From: Ignavibacteriales bacterium
GTDB taxonomy: Bacteria; Bacteroidota; Ignavibacteria; Ignavibacteriales; Ignavibacteriaceae
DNA length: 64,000 nucleotides
Direction: 5' to 3'
Assembly: GCA_016707585.1 (NCBI GenBank)
Contig: JADJHL010000012.1
Location: 527,613 to 591,612, forward strand
The notes beneath the pieces were generated by a model, which was not told the origin of the DNA, did no database searches, and was given only the letters and a program-made list of their open reading frames with translations. Of this stretch, positions 28,667-39,536 are shown piece after piece (the stretch's first letter is position 1; each line of letters begins with the position of its first letter). Position numbers and translations under genes: made by a program.

Positions 28667-30475
28667 TTATCTTTTCTTATCTCTAGAAAATCTTCGATCA
28701 CGTCCGAAATCTTTTTTATCTGATCTTTCACCTCGATCTTTAGAAAAACCAGATTTCTTATATCCATCAGAACTTTTTCTATCCGAACTGAATTTTGGTT
28801 TATTGCTTCCACCACCACCACCACCACCACCGCGTCGTTTCTCTGCGATCTCAACATTAATATCACGCTTCTTAAGTTTTTGTCCCTTAAAGCCATTCAT
28901 AATATCATTTTGAAAATTACTATCTGCTTCAAAGAAAGAAAAATTCTTTAATATTTCAATTTGTCCGATTTCAATATCACGCATTCCTGTAAAGTCATTA
29001 ATCATGCCGATTAGCTGTGCTGGTTTTAATCCGTCCGTTACACCAAGATTTAAAAAGTATCTGGTATAATTGCTATTGCCTGATTTACCTCCACGACTGC
29101 TTCTGCCACCGCCGTTATCAGGCCTTTCTTTATACTTACTATCACTTGGACTGCTTAAATCCTGTAGATTTTTATAGTATTCTAAAAATCTATTAAACTC
29201 TATCGATACAAATCTTTGTATCAAATCATTTCTATCCATCCATTCTAATTTTTCATAAATCTTAGGAAGAAATGGCTCTACCTGAACAGTATCAACTTCA
29301 ACTTTTTCTACTTTATCGATTAAATGAAAAAGTTGTTTCTCACAAATTTCTGTTCCGGATGGAATAGGAAGATTAACAAATTTTTTATTCAATTGTTTTT
29401 CAATAGTATTTAGTTTGTACTTTTCTCTAAGATTAGCAATAACGATTGATGTTCCTGATTTTCCAGCTCTTCCTGTTCTGCCGCTTCTGTGTGTGTAAAT
29501 TTCTAGCTCATCAGGTAAATCATAATTTATAATATGAGTTAGATCATCAACATCAAGTCCGCGTGCAGCAACATCAGTTGCAACAAGCAATCTTAAATGT
29601 CTTGTACGGAATTTGTTTAATACAGATTCACGTTGCGATTGCGACAAATCTCCATGCAGTGCATCTGCATTGTATCCATCCTGCATAAGTTTATCAGAGA
29701 CTTCTTTAGTCTCAGCACGGGTTCGACAGAAAACAATTCCGTAAACATTTGGATGAAAATCTACAATTCGTTTTAGTGCAAGATATTTATCTCTTGCGTG
29801 AACCATATAACTAACGTGTTCAACATTTTCTGCTCCGGCATTTCTTTTGCCAATTGTAACTTCAACAGGATCTTTCATATAACGATTTGCAATTGATAGC
29901 AAAGGTTTTGGCATAGTTGCAGAAAATAAAAATGTATTTCTGGTTTTTGGCGTTGTTTCAAGAATTGCTTCAAGTTCTTCCTTAAATCCCATGTTAAGCA
30001 TTTCGTCGGCTTCATCAAGTATAACAGCTTTTACTTTGTTTAGATTTACTTCGCCACGATCAATCAAATCATTTAATCTGCCTGGTGTTGCAGAAATAAT
30101 TTGCGCGCCCTGTTTAATTTTTTGGATTTGTCTATCCATACTGGATCCGCCAAATATCGCGGCAATTTTTATGTCTTTATTGTAGATAGCATAATCTTTT
30201 AAATCATCTGCAATCTGTAAACAAAGCTCACGTGTTGGTGCTATAACCAAAAACTGAACTTGTCTTAATGTAGTATCTGTTTTATGGATAATTGGTAAAC
30301 CGAATGCAGCAGTTTTGCCTGTCCCGGTTTGTGCAAGTGCAATAATATCTTGTGGTTCATCCTGCAACATCATCGGAATAATTTTTTCTTGTACAGGCAT
30401 TGGATTTTCAAATTTCAATTCCTTAATAGCACGTAAAATATTGTTATCTAAACCTAACTCTTCAAACGAATTCAT
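28667..30475 (-). CDS. DEAD-box RNA helicase with DbpA-type RNA-binding domain
   Basis: ATP-dependent RNA helicase of the DeaD/CsdA type, usually active in cold-stress RNA remodelling or ribosome assembly. Motifs in order: AQTGTGKTAAFGLP, PTRELCLQ, ATPGRL, DEAD, FSATMPK, ARGLDVDDL, HRSGRTGRAG. A DbpA-like domain (about 465-545) follows, then a basic low-complexity tail with eight glycines in a row and many Arg/Ser/Lys. The Gly run is coded by a CCACCA-type triplet repeat near 28808-28832, which could slip. The 5' region of about 280 bases (30476-30755) has no gene and may hold a long leader. Confidence 0.92.
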   Translation of the reverse strand: MNSFEELGLDNNILRAIKELKFENPMPVQEKIIPMMLQDEPQDIIALAQTGTGKTAAFGLPIIHKTDTTLRQVQFLVIAPTRELCLQIADDLKDYAIYNKDIKIAAIFGGSSMDRQIQKIKQGAQIISATPGRLNDLIDRGEVNLNKVKAVILDEADEMLNMGFKEELEAILETTPKTRNTFLFSATMPKPLLSIANRYMKDPVEVTIGKRNAGAENVEHVSYMVHARDKYLALKRIVDFHPNVYGIVFCRTRAETKEVSDKLMQDGYNADALHGDLSQSQRESVLNKFRTRHLRLLVATDVAARGLDVDDLTHIINYDLPDELEIYTHRSGRTGRAGKSGTSIVIANLREKYKLNTIEKQLNKKFVNLPIPSGTEICEKQLFHLIDKVEKVEVDTVQVEPFLPKIYEKLEWMDRNDLIQRFVSIEFNRFLEYYKNLQDLSSPSDSKYKERPDNGGGRSSRGGKSGNSNYTRYFLNLGVTDGLKPAQLIGMINDFTGMRDIEIGQIEILKNFSFFEADSNFQNDIMNGFKGQKLKKRDINVEIAEKRRGGGGGGGGSNKPKFSSDRKSSDGYKKSGFSKDRGERSDKKDFGRDRRFSRDKKR

Positions 30476-30710
30476 TTAAAAGCTTTCTAATAATTTTTAT
30501 TGATTTGTTTATTATTTACCCTTGGTAAGATTTCACTGGCTGGAATATCAACTAAAATTTCTGTTAGTATATCGGGCAAGTTCAAATTCTTTTTCGATGA
30601 TTTAAATCGGAATTAATTAAATCCGCAAACAAGAAGTAAATTGTTGCTCCAAAGATACTAAAAAAAATTGGATTCGGTGTTTGAATTGATATGATATTTT
30701 GGATAAATGC

Positions 30711-30747
30711 TGAAAACCCCTTCTTTGACTAAAAGAAGAGGTTTTCA
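30711..30747 (-). terminator. Hairpin terminator of the GH97 gene
   Basis: Stem TGAAAACC(C)CTTCTTT / AAAAGAAG(A)GGTTTTCA around a short loop, nine bases downstream of the GH97 stop on the minus strand. Confidence 0.8.
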
Positions 30748-30755
30748 GAACAAAT

Positions 30756-32858
30756 TTATTTAAGTGGTTTAAGCATAATTGCACAACCACCGCTTCGTGC
30801 AAGTTTTAATTTTAGTACTTCGCTTTTCTTAACAATCTTTTTTTCAATTTCATATTTCATTGGATTTTTTTCCCAATCAGAATCAGGTGCATCTTTATAA
30901 ATTGTCATTTCATATTTATCAGCTGAAAGAAAATCAAGTTTAACATCAAAATCTCTTGCTTGTTCATCTGTTATCGCACCAACAAACCAGTTATCGGAAT
31001 TTTTATCTTTACGAGCAATGATTATATAATCGCCGGGTTCAGCCTGCAATACTTTTGTTTCACTCCAATCAACTGGAACATCAACAATAAATTGGAATGC
31101 ATCAGGAAATCTTTCGTAATTCTCGATTAGATCAGCCGCCATTTGTAAAGGGCTATAAAGTACAACATAAAGCGCAAGTTGTTTTGCAATTGTTGTGTGG
31201 ACCTGATACTTACTTTCCGGTTTATAGTAATCCATTTTTATCTGAAAAATTCCAGGGGTGTAATCCATTGGTCCGCCCATAAATCTTGTAAATGGTAAAA
31301 TGGTTTCATGTTCCGGTGGATTTCCGTTGCTCCAGGCATTAAATTCATTTCCTCTTGCAGCCTCAGCAGCCATCCAATTTGGATAAGTTCTATGTAATCC
31401 GGTTAAACGAACTGATTCGTGTGAATCAACACAGATATTATATTTTTCAGCTTTTTCAACTACTCTTGTAAAATGATTTATCATCCACTGGCTATCGTGA
31501 TGTTCACCTCGTGGGATGATTGGACCAACATAACCAGTTTTCACGGATTCATAACCGTATTTGTTCATTAACTTAAAAGCATCATCCATTCTTCGTTCAT
31601 AATTTGTAACGGAAGCAGAAGTTTCGTGATGCATTATCAGCTTTACATTTTTTTCTTTTGCATAGTTTGATAAATACTCTATATCAAAATCAGGGTAGGG
31701 AGTTAGGAAATCAAAAACTTCTTCTTTCCATTTACCAAACCAATCTTCCCAGCCAACATTCCAGCCTTCAACAAGTACGGAATTAAATCCATACTTAGCG
31801 GCAAAATCAATATATCGTTTTGTGTTTTCTGTTGTTGCACCGTGCATGCCATTTGGTTTTACTTTACTCCAATCGATGGTTTTAAGATTTACATTATTAA
31901 GATCGCCATAATTCCAGCTCATTGTTCCAACATGCATTCCCCACCAGATGCCAATATACTTTTGCGGTTTTATCCAGCTAACATCTTTAAATTTTGTTGG
32001 CTCGTTAAGATTAAGAATAAGTTTTGATTCTAAAATATTTTCTGCTTTGTCACTAACTACGATTGAACGCCATGGAGTTGTAAACGGAGTTTGCAAATAA
32101 GCTTTATTACCAACTGCATCAGGACAAAGATGCGATTGTAATGAAAAATTATTTTTATCTACCCTAACATACATTGCAGGATAATTTAATAATGAAGCTT
32201 CGTGGATGTTAATATAAATTCCATCATTTGTTTTTAACATCAAAGGCGTTTGAATATAACTTGCGCCTGGAAGATTTTTTGTAACGATGTCATCAAAGTT
32301 TGCACCTTTTGTTGCATCAACTTCAGAAAGCAGGGAAGTAGTGTAAGTATATTCTTGCGAATCATAATCTCCGGGAATCCAGAATGTTTTGTGATCGCCG
32401 CTTAACGCAAATGTTGAGTGTTCTTCCTTTACTACAAAATAATTCAAATTATTTTGTTGGGGAAATTCATATCTGAATCCAAGTCCATCATTAAATAAAC
32501 GAAATGTAATTATTAATATTCTTTTATCAGGAACTTGCTGGCTTAAAGTAACTTTAAGTTCTCTGTAATTGTTTGTGATAACACTTTGTTCTCCCCAAAA
32601 AGGATTCCAATTTTCAAAGAAAGTTGATGTATCTATTTTTTCAATTGTAAATCCATCAATAAAATCGGGTTGATCAGTCAGATCAATGCCAAGTGTACTT
32701 TCTTTAATTATTGCTTGCTTGTTAAAGTTTAATGAATAAACAGGTTTTCCATCAACAAGTTTAAAGTTCAAATCAAACTTTTTATCGGGAGAAAATATTT
32801 GTTGAGCATTTAATGTTAAAATATTAATTGTAAACAGAAGAAGAAAATAATATCGCAT
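30756..32858 (-). CDS. GH97 family glycoside hydrolase (SusB-like)
   Basis: Secreted or periplasmic alpha-glucosidase/alpha-galactosidase family. A signal peptide covers residues 1-18. An N-terminal beta-sandwich (about 20-285) precedes the TIM barrel, where HGATTENTKRYIDFAAKYGF, VLVEGWNVGWEDWFGKW and MHHETSASVTNYERRMD are GH97 signatures; a C-terminal beta domain ends the protein. 700 residues, full length. It lies next to a GH43-like gene with 18 bases between them on the same strand, so the two probably act on the same glycan. Inverting or retaining mechanism cannot be decided by eye. Confidence 0.9.
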   Translation of the reverse strand: MRYYFLLLFTINILTLNAQQIFSPDKKFDLNFKLVDGKPVYSLNFNKQAIIKESTLGIDLTDQPDFIDGFTIEKIDTSTFFENWNPFWGEQSVITNNYRELKVTLSQQVPDKRILIITFRLFNDGLGFRYEFPQQNNLNYFVVKEEHSTFALSGDHKTFWIPGDYDSQEYTYTTSLLSEVDATKGANFDDIVTKNLPGASYIQTPLMLKTNDGIYINIHEASLLNYPAMYVRVDKNNFSLQSHLCPDAVGNKAYLQTPFTTPWRSIVVSDKAENILESKLILNLNEPTKFKDVSWIKPQKYIGIWWGMHVGTMSWNYGDLNNVNLKTIDWSKVKPNGMHGATTENTKRYIDFAAKYGFNSVLVEGWNVGWEDWFGKWKEEVFDFLTPYPDFDIEYLSNYAKEKNVKLIMHHETSASVTNYERRMDDAFKLMNKYGYESVKTGYVGPIIPRGEHHDSQWMINHFTRVVEKAEKYNICVDSHESVRLTGLHRTYPNWMAAEAARGNEFNAWSNGNPPEHETILPFTRFMGGPMDYTPGIFQIKMDYYKPESKYQVHTTIAKQLALYVVLYSPLQMAADLIENYERFPDAFQFIVDVPVDWSETKVLQAEPGDYIIIARKDKNSDNWFVGAITDEQARDFDVKLDFLSADKYEMTIYKDAPDSDWEKNPMKYEIEKKIVKKSEVLKLKLARSGGCAIMLKPLK

Positions 32859-32876
32859 TTCGAACTTCCTAATTTT

Positions 32877-34655
32877 TTATTTTATATAAACAGTTTCACT
32901 TAAAGGTGAAACTCCATTTTCATTAAAAGATTCAATTGCAAAATAATAATCCTGCCCAAGATTTAAGGCTCGAATTTCAAGTTCAGGATCTCTATCAGCA
33001 AAAACTTGATAAGTTTGATAGAGTTTATCTTTTGCAATTCCCCAACGGATGTTATAACCGGTAACATTTTTTACTTGATCCCATTTTAAAAAGACATTTC
33101 TTTCATCAGAATCTCTAACAGCAGTTAGATTTTTAGGTGTGGTTGGAGTAGCATCATTTCCATTTCCAAAAACTCTAAAATCACTTATAGCAAGATTCTC
33201 AGACGCAACATAAATGTGTTCGTACTTAACATACCGTGCTTGAATTGGATTATTCAATTCTACATAAGCATTTGGTCTATCGTGTTTTTCATTTGATAAA
33301 TCAATAGCCTTTTCCCATTTCTTATTATCAATGGAAGTATAAATTTTAAACTGCGTATAAACAGATGTATCACTTTTAAAGATTGAGGATTTATAATCTG
33401 TGTAATTTACTTGGATAGCTTTCACTGAATATTCATTTTGTAAATCAATAGTTATCCATTCACCAGGTTTATTTTCTTTAGCAATCCAATAAGTTCTAAT
33501 GTTTTCATCAACAACTTTATTAACACTAAAAGTATCTTTTTCCGAAGAAGTAAAAACGGGTTTTTTGTATGACAATAACATCCAGCCAGCTAATAGTTCA
33601 TCTTTACTTTGCCATTTGTATGTTGGCAGATAATGAGGTAAATCACCAAATCGAGTGTTTGAATACATTTGTCCATCTGCATCAAAACCTGCAGGAAACA
33701 TTGCTATGCGTCTTTCAAAATTCCAGTTAACAGCAAGCCAGGGCGTTCCAGTATTCCAGTAATTTCCATAAACATCTTTAAAAGTGTTTCCGTGTCCAGC
33801 ACCTTTTACAAATCCACCTGCTTTATATGATACTGGATTATAAGGTGCATAAGTAAATGGACCTAAAGGATCATCACCAACATAAACACCATTTGCATAA
33901 ACGTTATACTCTGTACCCGGTGCACCATATTGAAGATAATATTTTCCATTATACTTATTCATCCAGGCGCCTTCAATAAATGGTTTTATTGTGTCGCGAT
34001 GATCTTGACCAAATCTTTCCCAACCGTGTTGATCAGGATGTAAATAAATTAATTTTTGTGGAAAGCCTTTGTAAGAAAGTTGTTTACTTTTATCTAATTC
34101 GATTCCATAAACCGGAAACACATTTGATGAGCCGAAATAATTATACCATCGATTCGTTTCCTCATCATAAAATAAACCCGGATCCCAGGGTCCATCATAT
34201 TCACCAACTTCTTTTCGATCATTATCAATACCTGGTATATCAGGTAAAAGGGGATTATAATATTTTAGAATACCATTTTTTTCATCTTCTAAATAATAGA
34301 TTGGACGATGACCATAGGTAGATTGCAAAAGAAATAATGTATCGTTTACAGAAATTGCAGCTGGTGCACACATATCTTCAACCGGCCATTGATTTGGAGT
34401 TACATAATTCCAATGTAATAAATCTTTAGAATGCCACCATCCACCAGAAATAGTAACAAATAAATAATACTCACCTTTATGCAAAACAATTACTGGATCT
34501 GCACCGGAGCGATAAGAAATTCCTAAATGTTTTTGCTCAAAATTATACTGATAATTCAAATCCATTGGATTGCAATAGGTTTTTATTCCAGTTGTTTGAG
34601 CAGAACTAATGTACACAAAGGAATAAAACATTAGGCTAATTAAAAATATTTTCAT
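32877..34655 (-). CDS. GH43-like glycosidase with discoidin (F5/8) and fibronectin III domains
   Basis: Signal peptide ending ISSAQ near residue 19. The five-bladed propeller region has the GH43 signs SGADPVIVLHKGEYYLF, CAPAAISVNDTLFLL and YDGPWDPGLFYDEETNRWY (blades with the acidic catalytic residues). About 365-500 looks like an F5/8-type carbohydrate-binding domain (WITIDLQNEYSVKAIQVNYT), and about 505-592 is a fibronectin type III domain. 592 residues. It is upstream of the GH97 gene in the same direction. GH43 members act on arabinans, xylans and galactans; the substrate here is unknown. Confidence 0.82.
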   Translation of the reverse strand: MKIFLISLMFYSFVYISSAQTTGIKTYCNPMDLNYQYNFEQKHLGISYRSGADPVIVLHKGEYYLFVTISGGWWHSKDLLHWNYVTPNQWPVEDMCAPAAISVNDTLFLLQSTYGHRPIYYLEDEKNGILKYYNPLLPDIPGIDNDRKEVGEYDGPWDPGLFYDEETNRWYNYFGSSNVFPVYGIELDKSKQLSYKGFPQKLIYLHPDQHGWERFGQDHRDTIKPFIEGAWMNKYNGKYYLQYGAPGTEYNVYANGVYVGDDPLGPFTYAPYNPVSYKAGGFVKGAGHGNTFKDVYGNYWNTGTPWLAVNWNFERRIAMFPAGFDADGQMYSNTRFGDLPHYLPTYKWQSKDELLAGWMLLSYKKPVFTSSEKDTFSVNKVVDENIRTYWIAKENKPGEWITIDLQNEYSVKAIQVNYTDYKSSIFKSDTSVYTQFKIYTSIDNKKWEKAIDLSNEKHDRPNAYVELNNPIQARYVKYEHIYVASENLAISDFRVFGNGNDATPTTPKNLTAVRDSDERNVFLKWDQVKNVTGYNIRWGIAKDKLYQTYQVFADRDPELEIRALNLGQDYYFAIESFNENGVSPLSETVYIK

Positions 34656-34700
34656 AATAATTTGATTTGTTAATACATATTTAAATATGGAAATAAATTG

Positions 34701-37700
34701 TTAATTTTTTTTGATTGCTTCTTTAAGTACTTGATACAATTGCTGTTTTATGAATGGTTTTGCAAGATAATGTGTCAGCCCTTTAGATAAAAATTCTTCT
34801 TTTTCCTGGCCCATTGCAAAAGCAGTAACTGCAATGATAGGTGTATTTTTATAGTTAGGAAATTTTTTAATAAGATTAGTTAACTCTAAGCCATCCATAC
34901 CTCTTCTTAAATTAATATCCATAAGAATAGCATCATATTTTTCTTTCTTTATCAAATCCAAAGCTTCTTCACTATCTTTTGCAGAATCAACTTTATAAAT
35001 ATTATTTGTAATGGTTTTTACGTACATAACTGAAACATCATCATCTTCAACATATAGAATTTTAGGTATAGATGTTAAGTCTTCAACTAGATTATCAAAC
35101 TCATTCTCTTGATGTTCAAATGTTGGTTTATTATCAGTTTGATTTTTACTTATCGGAAAAGAAACTGAAAAAGTTGTGCCACTTCCAATCACACTATCAA
35201 CTGAAATATTTCCATTCATCAATTCAGTATGTCTTTTTGCGATTGTTAATCCAAGCCCCGTGCCTTCAAAACTGCGACTGTAACCTTCGCTAGCTTGCCT
35301 AAACTCTTCCCAAATTATTTTTAATTTGTCTTGAGATATACCAACACCAGAATCAGAAACTTGAATCAATACTAAACCATCATTCAGCTTTACCTTAAGT
35401 TTAATATATCCAAAGTCTGTAAACTTTATTGCGTTGTTTAAAAGATTATTAAAAATACTTTGAAAGAGATTTGTATCAATGTCACACAAAATTTCTTTTT
35501 GCTCAGCATAAAAATCATAGTTAAGCATCTTTTTAATAGCGGCAGATTCAAAACTATTAAATGATTCTCTAAGAATAGTAATAATATTAGTTGTAACAAT
35601 ATTAGTCTCAACTTTGGCAGCTTCAAGCTTAGATAAATTAAGTATCATATTTAAAGTTTCAAGCAATCTTCTACCAGAAATGTTTATTGACTTTATCATA
35701 TGAAATAATTCTGGAGTCTCTTTAAACTCAGTCATTAAAACTTCTGAAAATCCTAAAATTCCAACCATTGGTGTTCTAAGTTCGTGGCTCATATTTGCAA
35801 AGAAACTTGATTTTACTCGATTCATTTCTTCCGCTTCATCTTTTGCTCTAATAAGAGCTTCAATCATTAATTTCTTTTCAGAAATATCTTCCTTAATTGC
35901 GACAAAATTTGTTATAACACCATCACTATTTATTATGGGAGAAATGATTGCATTTTCCCAAAATAATTCTCCATTTTTCTTTTTGTTAAGTAACTCACCT
36001 TGCCAATCATTACCAGATAAAATTGTATCCCAAATATTTTTGTAAAATTCATCAGTGTGTTTACCTGATTTTAATACTCGGGGATTATCTCCTTTTACTT
36101 CGTCCAAGCTATAACCAGAAACAGCTGTAAACTTTGGGTTTACATATTCAATTTTGCCTGTCGGATCAGTAATAAGAATGCTAACCGGGCTTTGTTCCAG
36201 TGCAACTGACAATTTTATTTTTTCTTCTTCAGATTTTTTATGTTGAATAAAAATGCTTAATTCGTGTGCAACAATCTCAAGAATTTCAACGCTATTTTTA
36301 TTGAATGCATTTCGATTATCATAACTTTGTACAACTAGAACCCCAATTACTTTGCCACTAACTTTAAAGGGTACACCTAACCATATTTCAGGAATGATTC
36401 CTACCATTCCAGCTTTACCGCTTGAAATTAATCCATTTATCTCATCTTTATTTAAAATTATCGAATGTTGTTTTTCAATTACATAACCAGTCATAGAGTT
36501 TTTTGCGGGCCAAACAGAAATAGATTCCATCTCATCACTATCAACATCAGAACTCAACATTCCTGTTAGTTCATCATAAAGGGCAATAAAAAAATTATTA
36601 ACATTTATACTATTTGATAATTCATTTCTAACACTTTCAAATAATTGATTTAAACTTTTTGAAGTAACTACAGCATCCGCAATATTATATTGAATTTTTT
36701 GTAGCATTTCATTTAGTTTAAATTGAGTAATATCTTCAACTGCTCCGTATATGCCGATTAATATATTTTTATCATAGTCCCAGACAGGTTGAGCATAAGT
36801 TCTAACCCAGATAATATTACCATTCTTATGGATAGTTCTAATTTCAGAGATTACTTTCTGGTTAGACATCAGTTTATTCATATCACTGATATCTTTTTCA
36901 ATATCTTCTTCGTGCAATTTTACTTTCCAACCTCCAGCAGAAATGTATTCCTGCATTGTGTAGCCAGTAATTTTTTCAAATGATCCGGCAACCCAAACCA
37001 ATTGTTGATTACCGTATTCATCAATTGATGTTGAGAATAGGTAATCAGATGTTAATGAGGAAATTGTACGATAACGTTCCTCACTTTCAGCTAAAGCGGC
37101 CTCAACTTTTTTTCTTGCAGTAACATCTCTTGAAACTGCTAAAATGCCGGTTGGAGTTCCAGTTGCATCTCTAAGAACAGATAATGAACTTTCTACCCAA
37201 ATGATAGAACCGTCTTTAGTGTATTGCTGAGTTTCCACTACAATATTTGATGTTAAATTATTATTGCCAGATCTAACTTTAAAAAGTTCATTAGAAACTA
37301 ATTGAGAAACATATTCAGCGGATTTTGGAGTTAGAATTTTAAATAGTCCTATATTTGCCAACTCTTCTGGTGTGTAGCCTAAGAGTTTTTTTACGGATGG
37401 ACTTAGGTAGGTATAGTTTAAATTTAGATCAAAAACAGCAATAGAATCTATAGTATTTTCAGCAATAAGTTTATATCGTTCCTCACTATTACGTAATGCA
37501 ATTTCGGCTTCTTTTTCTTTAGTAATATCGCGTGCAACGGCAATAACAACATTTCTGTTAAAAAACTTTCCAGGATAAAGTCTTACATCTTTCAGAAACC
37601 CTTCACCATTCTTTCGCTTTCCCCAAAACTCAAATTGTTGTTTTTTATTTTTAAAAGCATTTTGCAATGCAATAGCAACATTATTAAGATCATTTTTTCC

Positions 37701-39536
37701 TTCAACACTAACATCTGCCGGAGTTTTACCAATTAATTCTTCCCTAGAATATCCATACATATTTGTTGCGCCATCATTTACATCTATAAAAATACCTTGT
37801 TCATCAAGAATGTAGATTGCTTCAGATACACTATTAAAAATATTTTTAAAGCTTATTTCACTATTGATAAGTTTTTCTTCTGTAAGTTTTCGTTTTGTAA
37901 TATCTCTAAAAACACCTTGTAGAATTTTCTTCCCATTTACCTCAATCACACTGGCTGTGGCTTCCATTGGAATTTCTCTGCCATCTTTACACAGTAGTAG
38001 ATTTTCTAAAGGGATATTAGAATCGGTTTGAGTATGGAATTCAAAGCCTTTTTTTACAGTTACTTCTGTCCTTTTAGGATGTAATTGAGATTGATGTTTA
38101 CCAATTAATTCTTCCTTTTTGTACCCGGTTATTTTGGTTGCTACATCATTGGCGTCTAAAATTATGCCCGAGTTCACATCAGCTAAAAATATAACGTCAG
38201 GTGAGTTATCATACAGCGCTTTATATCTTCTTTCACTTTCTTTTACTAATTGTTCAGAGATTTTTCTTTCTGAAATATTTCTTACAAAAGCAATGTGCAA
38301 ATCAAAATTTCCAAACAAACAATGCATTGCCGTAACTTCGATTGGGAAAATCGTTCCATCTTTTCGTTTATGGTATGTCTCGAGTTTTTCTGATGAAATT
38401 TCAGTAGAGCTAAATTTTTTCCAAGCTTTTCGCCAGGTATTTTTGGGATAATATGGATCAATATCAAATACTTTTAATTTTAATAATTCATCTTTTGTGT
38501 ATCCTAAAGATTTACACGCGTTATCATTTACATAGTATAAACCACCATCTTTTTTCATCCAAAAAACTGACTCTGGAGACTGATCGGTTGCGAACTTGAA
38601 CATTTTAAGTGAGTCTTCCATCTCTTTCTTATCAGTAATATCGGTAATAAACCCTTCCAGGAACAATAGTTTGCCAGTTGATGAATAAACTCCACGTCCT
38701 CTTTCCCATACCCATTTTATTTTTTTATTTTTTGTAATAATTGGATACGAAAATTCAAAGTATTTTTTTTCTTTTAAAATTATCTGCCATTCATTCCATA
38801 GTACAACTTTATATTCAGGGTGTATTATATCATTAAAAGCAAGTTTATTATTATTAATAAAATCATCCGGACTAAAACCAGTTATGTCCTTGCATCCTTC
38901 GCTAATGAATTCCATTGTCCAATGTTTATCATTTCTGCACCTGTAAATAAAACCGGGCAAGTTGCTAACTAAGGTTGAAAATTTTCTTTCTCTTTCTTCT
39001 AATTTATGCTGTTGTTCACATTCTTTAGTTTGATCTCTGAAAACAAGTACTACTCCTAATATTTCACCTGAATCATTTTTAATAGGTGCGCTGCTATCAG
39101 CAATAGGTATTTCTTTACCAGTTTTATTGATTAACAATGTGTGATTTGCTAAACCAACTATACGTCCACTTTTTAATACTTTTTTTACCGAATTTTGAAC
39201 CTCTTTTTTACTTACTTCATTAACAATTTTGAATATTTTTTCTAGAGCTTTTCCTTTAGCATCTTTTTCTTTCCAACCAGTAAGCTTTTCGGCTACTTTA
39301 TTCATATTCTGTATTTTGCTTTGTTTATCGGTTGTAATTACAGCATCACCTATACTATAAAGCGTAGTTTTGAAGATTAACTCATTTTGTAAACCTGGTT
39401 CTAAATGTAATGCCTTTATTTTTTTTAGTAGTGTTTTTAACTCATCTTTTGGTGTATTTATATCTTTTTCAAGTTTCTGCAAAGTTTTATCCACCAAATA
39501 TTTGACATCACTTAGCTGATTATTTTTCTTCTTCAT
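34701..39536 (-). CDS. Hybrid sensor histidine kinase with about eight PAS domains, a GAF domain and a receiver
   Basis: Soluble multi-sensor kinase; no convincing membrane span is seen. In order: seven PAS/PAC units (from about residue 50 to 930, with repeated ITKRKLTEE or ITDKKEMED-type PAC ends), a GAF domain (about 945-1090), an eighth PAS, HisKA with FFANMSHELRTPMVGILGF (His phospho-site), HATPase with NLLNNAIKF, DSGVGIS and GTGLGLTIAK, and a C-terminal receiver (ILYVEDDD, DAILMDINLRRGMDG). The frame runs upstream to 39605, but ATG at 39536 has GGAG nine bases before it and is the better start. It sits between carbohydrate genes; the signal and any output partner are unknown. Confidence 0.9.
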   Translation of the reverse strand: MKKKNNQLSDVKYLVDKTLQKLEKDINTPKDELKTLLKKIKALHLEPGLQNELIFKTTLYSIGDAVITTDKQSKIQNMNKVAEKLTGWKEKDAKGKALEKIFKIVNEVSKKEVQNSVKKVLKSGRIVGLANHTLLINKTGKEIPIADSSAPIKNDSGEILGVVLVFRDQTKECEQQHKLEERERKFSTLVSNLPGFIYRCRNDKHWTMEFISEGCKDITGFSPDDFINNNKLAFNDIIHPEYKVVLWNEWQIILKEKKYFEFSYPIITKNKKIKWVWERGRGVYSSTGKLLFLEGFITDITDKKEMEDSLKMFKFATDQSPESVFWMKKDGGLYYVNDNACKSLGYTKDELLKLKVFDIDPYYPKNTWRKAWKKFSSTEISSEKLETYHKRKDGTIFPIEVTAMHCLFGNFDLHIAFVRNISERKISEQLVKESERRYKALYDNSPDVIFLADVNSGIILDANDVATKITGYKKEELIGKHQSQLHPKRTEVTVKKGFEFHTQTDSNIPLENLLLCKDGREIPMEATASVIEVNGKKILQGVFRDITKRKLTEEKLINSEISFKNIFNSVSEAIYILDEQGIFIDVNDGATNMYGYSREELIGKTPADVSVEGKNDLNNVAIALQNAFKNKKQQFEFWGKRKNGEGFLKDVRLYPGKFFNRNVVIAVARDITKEKEAEIALRNSEERYKLIAENTIDSIAVFDLNLNYTYLSPSVKKLLGYTPEELANIGLFKILTPKSAEYVSQLVSNELFKVRSGNNNLTSNIVVETQQYTKDGSIIWVESSLSVLRDATGTPTGILAVSRDVTARKKVEAALAESEERYRTISSLTSDYLFSTSIDEYGNQQLVWVAGSFEKITGYTMQEYISAGGWKVKLHEEDIEKDISDMNKLMSNQKVISEIRTIHKNGNIIWVRTYAQPVWDYDKNILIGIYGAVEDITQFKLNEMLQKIQYNIADAVVTSKSLNQLFESVRNELSNSINVNNFFIALYDELTGMLSSDVDSDEMESISVWPAKNSMTGYVIEKQHSIILNKDEINGLISSGKAGMVGIIPEIWLGVPFKVSGKVIGVLVVQSYDNRNAFNKNSVEILEIVAHELSIFIQHKKSEEEKIKLSVALEQSPVSILITDPTGKIEYVNPKFTAVSGYSLDEVKGDNPRVLKSGKHTDEFYKNIWDTILSGNDWQGELLNKKKNGELFWENAIISPIINSDGVITNFVAIKEDISEKKLMIEALIRAKDEAEEMNRVKSSFFANMSHELRTPMVGILGFSEVLMTEFKETPELFHMIKSINISGRRLLETLNMILNLSKLEAAKVETNIVTTNIITILRESFNSFESAAIKKMLNYDFYAEQKEILCDIDTNLFQSIFNNLLNNAIKFTDFGYIKLKVKLNDGLVLIQVSDSGVGISQDKLKIIWEEFRQASEGYSRSFEGTGLGLTIAKRHTELMNGNISVDSVIGSGTTFSVSFPISKNQTDNKPTFEHQENEFDNLVEDLTSIPKILYVEDDDVSVMYVKTITNNIYKVDSAKDSEEALDLIKKEKYDAILMDINLRRGMDGLELTNLIKKFPNYKNTPIIAVTAFAMGQEKEEFLSKGLTHYLAKPFIKQQLYQVLKEAIKKN

